Assembly (NCBI RefSeq): GCF_036013745.1
Contig: NZ_CP107880.1
Coordinates: forward strand, 4,650,001 to 4,714,000
DNA length: 64,000 nt
Origin: Streptomyces sp. NBC_00483
GTDB taxonomy: Bacteria > Actinomycetota > Actinomycetes > Streptomycetales > Streptomycetaceae
Reading direction: 5' to 3'
Shown here: positions 15,895 to 23,539 of the stretch, piece after piece
How positions within the stretch are numbered: position 1 is the first letter of the stretch
Layout: each line of letters opens with the position of its first letter
Made by a program: the position numbers and the translations under genes
The notes under the pieces: model-generated
Seen by the model: only the letters and a program-made list of their open reading frames with translations
The model's database searches: none
Told to the model about the DNA's origin: nothing

Positions 15895-16509
15895 ATGTCC
15901 GAGAACAATCCGTACGGCCAGCCCCCCAAGGACCAGTCGGGCGGGAACCCGTACAACCAGCCCCCGGCGGACCAGCCGGGCCAGCAGGGCGGCCCGTACG
16001 GCTACCCGCAGCAGGGCTCGCAGCCCGGCTACGGCACGCCGCCTCCCGGTCAGCCCGCCCCGCCCCAGGGCCAGCCCGGCTACGGCACGCCCCCTCCCGG
16101 CCAGCCGCAGGGCCAGCCCGGTCAGCCCAGCTACGGCTACCCCTACCCCGGCTCCGCCCCGGCCGGTCCCGGCGCGTACCCGCCCCCGCCCGGCCCCGGC
16201 ATGGGCGCCCCGAACATGGGCCCCGGCATGGGCATGCCCTACGACCCGGCCGCGCCCTACGGCTACGACCCGTACGGCCGTCCGTACTCGGACAAGACGA
16301 AGCTCGCCGCGGGTCTCCTCGGCATCTTCCTCGGCTCGTTCGGCGCCGGCCGCTTCTACACCGGGCACACCGGGATGGCCGTCACGATGCTCATCGTGTC
16401 CGTGGTGACCTGCGGACTCGGCGGCGTCTGGGGCCTGATCGACGGCATCATGATGCTCGCCGGCAACAACGCCACCGACTCCCAGGGCCGCCTGCTGCGG
16501 GACTCCTGA
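15895..16509 (+). CDS. TM2 domain-containing membrane protein
   Basis: A 204-residue protein. Residues 1-130 are low-complexity, rich in P, G, Q and Y (repeats of GQPGYGTPPPGQP). Residues about 130-200 form a TM2 domain: SDKTKLAAGLLGIFLGSFGA, RFYTGHTGMA, then GLGGVWGLIDGIMML, that is two helices joined by a short loop. TM2 proteins are of unknown function. Start ATG 15895 has AGGAG 9 nt upstream; an upstream ATG at 15826 gives an unlikely extension. The next gene begins 4 bp downstream and is also a small membrane protein. Confidence 0.85.
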   Translation: MSENNPYGQPPKDQSGGNPYNQPPADQPGQQGGPYGYPQQGSQPGYGTPPPGQPAPPQGQPGYGTPPPGQPQGQPGQPSYGYPYPGSAPAGPGAYPPPPGPGMGAPNMGPGMGMPYDPAAPYGYDPYGRPYSDKTKLAAGLLGIFLGSFGAGRFYTGHTGMAVTMLIVSVVTCGLGGVWGLIDGIMMLAGNNATDSQGRLLRDS

Positions 16510-16512
16510 CCC

Positions 16513-16929
16513 GTGCCCCGCGCCGCGTCCCCCACGGCCCGCCTCAGGAGCGCGTTCGGCGCCCCTGCGGCGGCCCCGCTCGGGGTGCTCGCGGCGGGGG
16601 CCGGAGCCGCGCTGTACCTGTACGGCACGGACCCGCACGAGCCGGGCCACGTCCTGCCGGGCTGCCCCTTCCGCATCGCCACGGGGCTGCTCTGCCCGGC
16701 GTGCGGCGGAACGCGGATGGTCTACGACCTGATGCACGGTCAGTACGCCATGGCCTGGCACGACAACGGCGCGCTGCTGCTCGCCGCCCCCTTCGGCCTT
16801 GCCCTGCTGGGGCGTTGGGCCTACGAGGGGCTGCGCGGCCGCCGCTGGTCGCCGCCGATCGGGGGTCGCGGCGCGGCCGCGATCCTGGTCGGGGCGCTGA
16901 TCTGGGCGGTGCTGCGCAACGTGTTCTGA
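16513..16929 (+). CDS. DUF2752 membrane protein
   Basis: A 138-residue protein with the DUF2752 signature CPFRIATGLLCPACGGTRMV followed by YDLMHGQYAMAWHDN, and three hydrophobic helices. The two CPxCGG-like cysteines may bind metal. It starts with GTG 4 bp after the TM2 gene stop, so the two form an operon; TM2-DUF2752 pairs are common in actinobacteria. Function unknown. Confidence 0.85.
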   Translation: MPRAASPTARLRSAFGAPAAAPLGVLAAGAGAALYLYGTDPHEPGHVLPGCPFRIATGLLCPACGGTRMVYDLMHGQYAMAWHDNGALLLAAPFGLALLGRWAYEGLRGRRWSPPIGGRGAAAILVGALIWAVLRNVF

Positions 16930-16985
16930 GTGGCTTCGGGGCAGCGTCCGAGCCGCTTCCGAACGGCGCCCGGCCGGGGCCGGGC

Positions 16986-17183
16986 CTAGATCTGGCCGAA
17001 GCACCACACGGCGAGCGCCAGGGCCCCCGCCCCGGCCGCCGCCGCGATCACCACCGACGTCACGGGGCGCGCTCCGTACGCCACCGGCTCGCGGTGCGCC
17101 GTGCGCGCCCCGGTCCACGCCAACAGGCCCGCCCCGAACAATCCGAACACCGTGCCTGCGAACACCGCGGGAACACTCTCCAT
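16986..17183 (-). CDS. Small two-helix membrane protein
   Basis: 65 residues with two predicted membrane helices (VFAGTVFGLFGAGLLAW and VVIAAAAGAGALALAVWCF) joined by a basic loop. ATG 17183 is preceded by GGGGAGG. It is convergent with the DUF2752 gene and lies downstream of the methyltransferase on the minus strand. No family recognised. Confidence 0.6.
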   Translation of the reverse strand: MESVPAVFAGTVFGLFGAGLLAWTGARTAHREPVAYGARPVTSVVIAAAAGAGALALAVWCFGQI

Positions 17184-17302
17184 CGCCTTGCCTCCCCCAA
17201 CCTACGGACCGATTCCGGTACTCAGGCGGGCGACGCTGACACGGGTAGCCGAACCCGGGATGAACTCCCGGGCGCCACAAGGCGAAGAGCGGCCGACCGG
17301 TC

Positions 17303-18841
17303 TCAGTCGACGGGCGTGAACGGCTCCAGGAACCCCTGCTCGACCAGCGTCCGGATCTGCGCGGGCGTGCGGTCGCGCAGCGACACCGGGTCCTCGCCCA
17401 TGAGTTGGGCGATGGCGTCCAGGATCGTCCCGGCGCTCAGCGACCCGTCGCAGACGCCCGCGAACCCGGCGCCGACCGTGTCCACCTTGGTCGCGCGGCG
17501 CATCCCGCGCCCCTGCCGCAGCACGACGTGCTCCGGGTCCTCGGCGCCCGGCAGACCGACCTGCTCCTGCACGACCTCCCCGGCCAGCTTGAAGTGCGCG
17601 CCGAGCAGCGCCGCGTCGTCGTGCGCCCGCAGCCAGTCGACCCGCTCGAAGTGCGCGCGCACGGTGTCGCCGAGCGGCTGCTCGACGGGGTGCGGCCACT
17701 CCTCGACGACGATCGAGGGCTCTTCGGCAGCGGTCTTCCTGAGCGTGATCCAGCCGAAGCCGACGGCCCGCACCTTGCGCGCCTCGAACTCGTCGAGCCA
17801 GGCGTCGTAGCGCGCCGCGTACTCGGCGGGGTCGCCGCGGTGGTCACCGGCGTCGCGCAGCCACAACTCGGCGTACTGCGCGACGTCCTGCACCTCGCGC
17901 TGCACGATCCAGGCGTCACAGCCGCGCGGCACCCAGGAGCGCAGCCGCTCGGCCCACTCCTCGCCCTCCACGTGCTGCCAGTTGGCGAGGAACTGCGCGT
18001 ACCCCCCGTCGTTCAGGTGCTCCCCCGCCCCTTGAACGACCGAGCGGCACAGATCGTCCCCGCTCATGCCGCCGTCCCGGTACGTGAGGCGAGACCCTGC
18101 GGGAAGGAGGGGCGAGATCACGAACGGCGGGTTGGAGACGACCAGGTCGTACGTGGCGTCGCCCACGGGCTCGTACAGCGACCCCTCCCGCAGCTCGGCT
18201 TCCTGCACGCCCGACAGCGCGAGGGTCAGCGCCGTCATGTGCAGCGCGCGCGGGTTGAGGTCGGTCGCGGTGACCCGCGTGGCGTGGCGCGCCGCGTGCA
18301 GCGCCTGGATCCCGGATCCGGTGCCGAGGTCGAGGGCCGAGCCGACGGGCGTACGCACGGTGATCCCGGCGAGCGTGGTGGACGCCCCGCCGACCCCGAG
18401 CACGACGCCTTCCTCGCTGCTGCCGATGCCTCCGGCGCCCCCGACCGCGCACCCGAGGTCGGACACGATGAACCAGTCCTCGCCCTCGGGGCCGCCGTAC
18501 GGGCGTACGTCGACGCTCGCCGCGACCGCGTCGCCCCCGACGGTCCGCAGCCACCCGCTCTCCAGGCACGCGTCGAGCGGCAGCACCTCGGCCACGCGCT
18601 CGCGCGGCGCGGGCTGCTGCAGCAGGAAGAGCCGAACGAGCGTCTCCAGGGGCCGCTCGCCCCGGGTGGCCCGCAGGGCGGGCACGGTCTCGCTGCGCGC
18701 GAGCGCCGCGTAGGCGGACGCCCCGAGCAGCTCGAGCAGCCCATCGGCAGTGAACTCGGCAGAAACCAGCGCGTCACGCAGGGACCCGGCGACGTCATTT
18801 CGATCAACAGAGGGCAGCGATACAAAGTCGGAAGAACTCAC
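17303..18841 (-). CDS. N5/N6-type SAM-dependent methyltransferase
   Basis: About 512 residues. An N-terminal domain of roughly 150 residues (winged-helix-like, FTADGLLELLGASAYAALAR) precedes a class I methyltransferase with SAM motif ALDLGTGSGIQAL, acidic ATDLNPRAL, and the catalytic loop VVSNPPFV near residue 235. NPPF/NPPY marks amino-methylating enzymes, as in PrmC, RlmG or adenine-DNA methyltransferases, so the target may be protein, rRNA or DNA. A C-terminal domain of 200 residues is specific to the actinobacterial group. Start: GTG 18841, 6 nt after a CACAAT hexamer, would be leaderless; ATG 18865 is the alternative. Confidence 0.8.
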   Translation of the reverse strand: MSSSDFVSLPSVDRNDVAGSLRDALVSAEFTADGLLELLGASAYAALARSETVPALRATRGERPLETLVRLFLLQQPAPRERVAEVLPLDACLESGWLRTVGGDAVAASVDVRPYGGPEGEDWFIVSDLGCAVGGAGGIGSSEEGVVLGVGGASTTLAGITVRTPVGSALDLGTGSGIQALHAARHATRVTATDLNPRALHMTALTLALSGVQEAELREGSLYEPVGDATYDLVVSNPPFVISPLLPAGSRLTYRDGGMSGDDLCRSVVQGAGEHLNDGGYAQFLANWQHVEGEEWAERLRSWVPRGCDAWIVQREVQDVAQYAELWLRDAGDHRGDPAEYAARYDAWLDEFEARKVRAVGFGWITLRKTAAEEPSIVVEEWPHPVEQPLGDTVRAHFERVDWLRAHDDAALLGAHFKLAGEVVQEQVGLPGAEDPEHVVLRQGRGMRRATKVDTVGAGFAGVCDGSLSAGTILDAIAQLMGEDPVSLRDRTPAQIRTLVEQGFLEPFTPVD

Positions 18842-19026
18842 ACCCCCATTGTGACGCCGATCCATCCCGCACCGCTGTGGACAGCCGCCCCGCCCCGCTG
18901 TGGGCAGGCGTTCCGCACGGCGGAACGGGTGGGCACAGCCCCCGTCGCAGCGCCACGCAAACACGACGCGGCCCCGGCGCAGCGCGGAAATCGCGCAACA
19001 CCGGGGCCGCGAAACGTCACCCGGAC

Positions 19027-19590
19027 CTAGGACCCCGAAGGCGTAGCGGAAGCGCTCTTGCAGCTCTCCTGCTTCGCCATCGCCTTGCCCACGTCCCCCT
19101 CCTCGAGGTTCTTGAGCGCATCGCTGCCGTCCTGGCTCAGCGTGTCCAGCTGGCCGGCGATGTCCTTGAGCCCATCGGCGAACTTCGCCTGGTCGTCGGT
19201 GTCGAGCTTGTCGACCTTCTTCTTCAGGTCGGCGTACGACGTCGAGATCTTGTCCAGTTCCTTGACGGCGTTCTGCTGCTTCTTGTCACCGCCGTCGACC
19301 GGCGGAGCCCCGGCCTTGTCGACCGCGTCACCGATCGCCTTGTACGCGTCGGACATGTCCTGGAACGCCTGCGAGTCGGTCTTCTGGACCTGCTCGGGTT
19401 CGCTGTTGTCCGAGGTCTCCTTCTGGATCGCGGTGTTCGCGGCCTCGATCTTCTTGGCCTGCGGCTGGACCTTGTCGCAGACCTGCTTGGCCCAGGAGTC
19501 CAGCTTCTCGTTGCTGTCGTCGCTGCAGCCCGACAACGCCAGTACCAGTACCGCACCGCCGGACAGTGCGGCAGCAAGCTTCTTGTTCAC
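19027..19590 (-). CDS. Small secreted lipoprotein, coiled-coil-like
   Basis: About 187 residues. The signal peptide VNKKLAAALSGGAVLVLAL ends in lipobox LSGC; the mature part is helical and rich in K, D and Q (WAKQVCDKVQPQAKKIEAAN, LKDIAGQLDTLSQDG). It should sit on the outer face of the membrane. GTG 19590 directly precedes the signal peptide and has GGAAGGG upstream; ATG 19608 is the alternative. Resembles Streptomyces 'small secreted proteins' of unknown function. Confidence 0.8.
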   Translation of the reverse strand: MNKKLAAALSGGAVLVLALSGCSDDSNEKLDSWAKQVCDKVQPQAKKIEAANTAIQKETSDNSEPEQVQKTDSQAFQDMSDAYKAIGDAVDKAGAPPVDGGDKKQQNAVKELDKISTSYADLKKKVDKLDTDDQAKFADGLKDIAGQLDTLSQDGSDALKNLEEGDVGKAMAKQESCKSASATPSGS

Positions 19591-19780
19591 CGGATTGGTC
19601 CCTTCCATGGCTCTCGGCCCCGGAACTTACACGCCACGCACACGACAATCGCACGCCGGGCGTCCTATACGACCACTTTATTGACCTTTAGCAGCCATTT
19701 GCACCAAGAGAGATAAGGCTCACTGAAACCGGAAGGGCCTGCCCCGCAGACGTAAGGAAACTACGCCAGAACACGCCGAT

Positions 19781-19816
19781 GGGCGGACAGTCCGTCAAAA
19801 GACGCTGTCCGCCCAC
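19781..19816 (-). terminator. Terminator after hppA
   Basis: An 11-bp perfect stem, TGGGCGGACAG with CTGTCCGCCCA, over a 14-nt loop, 56 bp past the hppA stop on the minus strand. Confidence 0.65.
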
Positions 19817-19871
19817 CTGTTGTCGCACTGTCTCCGTACTGACGTGCATTCAGGTCACGTACGCAGGTTCC

Positions 19872-22283
19872 TCACGTACGTGTCGTCGAGACCACAGCAG
19901 GATCTGCCTGCTCCGGCACCCGTCCGGTGCCTCCCGGGTCCCCGTCCTCGTCCCCGCCGACCGCGATGCCGCGCCGCTTGGACATGTACACGGCACCGAT
20001 GATCACGGCGAGCGAGACGACCGCGGCCGCGACCCGCACGCCCACGCTCGCGTCGTCCCCGTAGCTGAACTTGACCACCGCGGGCGCGATGAGCAGCGCC
20101 ACGAGGTTCATCACCTTCAGGAGCGGGTTGATGGCGGGGCCCGCGGTGTCCTTGAAGGGGTCGCCGACCGTGTCACCGATGATCGTCGCCTCGTGCGCCT
20201 CGCTGCCCTTGCCGCCGTGGTGCCCGTCCTCGACGAGCTTCTTGGCGTTGTCCCACGCGCCGCCGGAATTGGCGAGGAAGACGGCCATCAGCGTGCCCGT
20301 CCCGATCGCCCCCGCGAGATACGCGCCGAGCGCGCCGACACCGAGCGTGAAGCCGACCGCGATCGGCGCCAGGACGGCGAGCAGCCCGGGCGTGGCGAGC
20401 TCCCGCAGCGCATCCTTCGTACAGATGTCGACCACACGCCCGTACTCCGGCTTCTCCGTGTAGTCCATGATCCCGGGGTGCTCGCGGAACTGCCTGCGCA
20501 CCTCGTAGACCACGGAACCCGCCGACCGCGAGACCGCGTTGATGGCGAGCCCGGAGAACAGGAACACCACCGCGGCTCCGGCGATGAGCCCCACCAGGTT
20601 GTTGGGCTGCGAGATGTCCATCACCAGGTTCATCGGCCCGCCGCCGCCGACCTTCTCCCCGACGTCTCTGGCCGCGGTGAGGATCGCGTCCCGGTACGAA
20701 CCGAACAGCGCGGCGGCCGCGAGCACGGCGGTCGCGATGGCGATGCCCTTGGTGATGGCCTTCGTCGTGTTGCCGACGGCGTCCAGGTCGGTGAGCACCT
20801 GCGCGCCCGCGCCCTCGACGTCGCCGGACATCTCGGCGATGCCCTGCGCGTTGTCGGAGACCGGGCCGAAGGTGTCCATGGCGACGATGACGCCGACCGT
20901 GGTGAGCAGCCCCGTACCGGCCAGGGCGACCGCGAACAGGGCGAGCATGATCGACGTACCACCGAGCAGGAACGCCCCGTAGACGCCGAGCCCGATCAGC
21001 AGCGCGGTGTAGACGGCCGATTCGAGGCCGATGGAGATGCCGGCGAGCACGACGGTCGCGGCCCCGGTCAGCGACGACTTGCCGATGTCCTTGACCGGTC
21101 GCCTGCTCGTCTCGGTGAAGTACCCGGTGAGCTGCTGGATGAGAGCCGCGAGCACGATGCCGATCACCACGGCGACGACCGCGAGGACCCGCGGGTCGCC
21201 CGCCTTGCCACTGATCGCCGTGTCCGTGACGCCGTCCAGGTCGGCGTACGACCCCGGCAGATAGGTGTAGACGGCGATGGCCACGAGCACGATCGAGATC
21301 ACCGCGGAGACGAAGAAGCCGCGGTTGATGGCGCTCATCCCCGAGCGGTCGGCGCGGCGCGGCGCGACGGCGAAGATGCCGATCATCGCCGTGACGACGC
21401 CGATCGCGGGCACGATCAGGGGGAACGCGAGGCCCGCGTCACCGAAGGCCGCCTTGCCGAGGATCAGCGCGGCGACCAGCGTGACGGCGTACGACTCGAA
21501 GAGGTCGGCGGCCATTCCCGCGCAGTCTCCGACGTTGTCGCCCACGTTGTCGGCGATGGTCGCGGCATTGCGCGGATCGTCCTCCGGAATGCCCTTCTCG
21601 ACCTTGCCGACCAGGTCGGCGCCGACGTCGGCGGCCTTGGTGAAGATGCCGCCCCCGACACGCATGAACATCGCGATCAGCGCGGCGCCGAGCCCGAAGC
21701 CCTCCAGGACCTTGGGCGCGTCGGCCGCGTAGACGAGCACGACACAGGAGGCGCCGAGCAGGCCGAGCCCCACCGTGAACATGCCGACGACGCCGCCCGT
21801 ACGGAAAGCGATCTTCATTGCTTTGTGCGAGACGGCGGTGAGATCCTTTTCCGGCTCGCCTTCCGCCGGGGTCGCTTCTCTTGCGGCGGCGGCGACGCGC
21901 ACATTGCTGCGCACCGCGAGCCACATTCCGATATAGCCGGTGACGGCCGAGAACACCGCGCCGATCAAGAAGAAGATCGACCGACCCGCGCGCTGATTCC
22001 AGTCGTCCGCCGGAAGCAGCATGAGCAGGAAGAACACCACGACGGCGAATACGGCGAGGGTTCGCAGCTGCCGGCCCAGATAGGCTTTCGCGCCTTCCTG
22101 GACCGCGCCCGCGATCTCCTTCATCGAGTCCGTGCCCTCACCGGCCGCGAGTACCTGGCGCACCAGGACTCCGGCGACGGCGAGCGCCGCGAGCGCGACG
22201 ACGGCGATGACGACGACGATCAATCTGTTGTCGTCGGTCAGAACTGCGGCTGCGAACGTAGCAGGGGTAGAGGGCTCCGCCAT
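19872..22283 (-). CDS. hppA: K+-insensitive proton-translocating pyrophosphatase
   Basis: An 803-residue membrane enzyme that hydrolyses cytosolic pyrophosphate and pumps H+ across the membrane. About 16 helices are visible. The substrate motifs are GGGIFTKAADVGADLVGKVE, DDPRNAATIADNVGDNVGD and the C-terminal GDTVGDPFKDTAGPA. The subclass residue is in VGNTTKAITKG: lysine where K+-dependent enzymes have alanine, which indicates the K+-insensitive H+ type. A -10-like TACAAT lies about 40 bp upstream. The gene is monocistronic between two strong hairpins. Confidence 0.97.
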   Translation of the reverse strand: MAEPSTPATFAAAVLTDDNRLIVVVIAVVALAALAVAGVLVRQVLAAGEGTDSMKEIAGAVQEGAKAYLGRQLRTLAVFAVVVFFLLMLLPADDWNQRAGRSIFFLIGAVFSAVTGYIGMWLAVRSNVRVAAAAREATPAEGEPEKDLTAVSHKAMKIAFRTGGVVGMFTVGLGLLGASCVVLVYAADAPKVLEGFGLGAALIAMFMRVGGGIFTKAADVGADLVGKVEKGIPEDDPRNAATIADNVGDNVGDCAGMAADLFESYAVTLVAALILGKAAFGDAGLAFPLIVPAIGVVTAMIGIFAVAPRRADRSGMSAINRGFFVSAVISIVLVAIAVYTYLPGSYADLDGVTDTAISGKAGDPRVLAVVAVVIGIVLAALIQQLTGYFTETSRRPVKDIGKSSLTGAATVVLAGISIGLESAVYTALLIGLGVYGAFLLGGTSIMLALFAVALAGTGLLTTVGVIVAMDTFGPVSDNAQGIAEMSGDVEGAGAQVLTDLDAVGNTTKAITKGIAIATAVLAAAALFGSYRDAILTAARDVGEKVGGGGPMNLVMDISQPNNLVGLIAGAAVVFLFSGLAINAVSRSAGSVVYEVRRQFREHPGIMDYTEKPEYGRVVDICTKDALRELATPGLLAVLAPIAVGFTLGVGALGAYLAGAIGTGTLMAVFLANSGGAWDNAKKLVEDGHHGGKGSEAHEATIIGDTVGDPFKDTAGPAINPLLKVMNLVALLIAPAVVKFSYGDDASVGVRVAAAVVSLAVIIGAVYMSKRRGIAVGGDEDGDPGGTGRVPEQADPAVVSTTRT

Positions 22284-22496
22284 TCGTCCTCCTTGACGCT
22301 TGGACTGAGCTCAAGATGTGGACGGATTGTAGGGAGCGGACCCTGATCAAAACAGGGCGCGGCAAACGGAATTGTTTCCTACCCAGCAAATGTTCGGTGA
22401 ACCTCGCCCGGCAGGCCGAGGCGGAATTACTAACCCCCTGAAGGCATTAGCGAAGATCCTTTATTGGCCGATGGGTTGATCGACCTCAGGAAATAC

Positions 22497-22538
22497 CGAA
22501 GAGGCCCGGTTCACCGACTGGTGAACCGGGCCTCTTCG
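22497..22538 (-). terminator. Terminator after anti-sigma factor gene
   Basis: A 19-bp perfect stem, CGAAGAGGCCCGGTTCACC, with a GACT loop. It lies 37 bp past the stop of the anti-sigma gene and upstream of hppA. Confidence 0.85.
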
Positions 22539-22574
22539 AAAGATCTCCGGGCAGCGCGCGAAGCGCTCGGCGCG

Positions 22575-23000
22575 CTACGGAAGCGTCGCCGGCAGGGTCG
22601 GCCAACTCATCCGAATGAGTCCGCCGTCCGTCTCCGCGGTGACCTCGACATCGTCCACGAGGCCGCTGATGACGGCGAGACCCATCTCGTCCTCACCCTC
22701 GGCCTCCAGATCGTCCGCGGAGCCCGCCGTGTTCGACTGGTGGTGCGTGCGCGGCGCCTCGTCACCGACCTCGATGGAGAACTGCTTCTCCTCCTCGATC
22801 AGGGCCACCCGCACCGGCGCCGAGATGCCGCTGCTCTGGTGCAGCCCGACCGCTCGGCTGCAGGCCTCACCGACGGCGAGCCTGACCTCGTCGAGCACGG
22901 CCTCGTCCACGCCCGACCTGCGCGCCACGGCGGCCGCCACCAGACGGGCCGTCCTGACGTGCTCGGGCAGAGGGCTGAAGCGGAGTTCGACAGTGGCCAT
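22575..23000 (-). CDS. Anti-sigma factor, GHKL/HATPase_c (RsbW type), partner of BldG
   Basis: A 141-residue serine-kinase-type anti-sigma factor: VELRFSPLPEHVRTARLVA, the N-box helix DEVRLAVGEACSRAV (E and A positions as in RsbW/SpoIIAB), and a G1-like block EDEMGLAVISGLVDD followed by GGLIRMSW. It should bind a sigma factor and phosphorylate its antagonist BldG, encoded 115 bp upstream. From memory the S. coelicolor counterpart is SCO3548 next to bldG. ATG 23000 has GAGGGGG at 4 nt; extension to 23027 is not supported. Confidence 0.9.
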   Translation of the reverse strand: MATVELRFSPLPEHVRTARLVAAAVARRSGVDEAVLDEVRLAVGEACSRAVGLHQSSGISAPVRVALIEEEKQFSIEVGDEAPRTHHQSNTAGSADDLEAEGEDEMGLAVISGLVDDVEVTAETDGGLIRMSWPTLPATLP

Positions 23001-23115
23001 GCATCCCCCTCGGACAGACGGGCCCACGGTTGTACGAGCGTGCTCCCGGGGACCGGCCGGCCTGGGCCGCCCGATCCCCTTGTCTCCACCGGTGTCGCCA
23101 CCGGCATCAACCGGA

Positions 23116-23457
23116 TCAGTCGGTCGCCGCGACGGCTTCCTCGACCGAGGTGTGGATCGGGAACACCTTGGTCAGTCCGGTGATACGGAAGATCTTGAGA
23201 ATGCGCTCCTGGTTGCACACCAGGCGCAGCGAGCCCTCGTGGGCACGCACGCGCTTCAGGCCGCCGACCAGCACGCCGAGCCCGGTGGAGTCGAGGAAGT
23301 CCACGCCCTCCATGTCGACGACAAGGTGGAAACTGCCGTCGTTCACCAGCTCAACCAGCTGTTCGCGCAGCTTGGGCGCGGTATATACATCGATTTCGCC
23401 ACCGACCTCGACGACCGTACGATCGCCGACGGTACGGGTCGACAGGGACAGGTCCAC
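23116..23457 (-). CDS. bldG: Anti-sigma factor antagonist BldG
   Basis: A 113-residue STAS-domain protein essentially identical in build to S. coelicolor Bld[21 protein letters not shown] and the phosphorylation loop [14 protein letters not shown] with Ser57. Unphosphorylated BldG sequesters anti-sigma factors; phosphorylation at Ser57 switches it off, and bldG mutants do not form aerial hyphae or antibiotics (established for S. coelicolor). GTG 23457 follows GGAGG at 4 nt. Its anti-sigma partner lies downstream on the same strand, and a helicase gene is divergent. Confidence 0.97.
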
Positions 23458-23539
23458 GGATCCTCCAGCACCTTGCTATCGAGCGGTCGCCCCTCGGGGA
23501 CACCTCGGCATGATCCCCCGGGACGGTTCGCCAGCCGCG

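Noticed and set aside
19779..22346. 855-codon open frame opposite hppA
   Set aside because: Shadow of a conserved membrane pyrophosphatase; the translation is hydrophilic low-complexity with no family motif.
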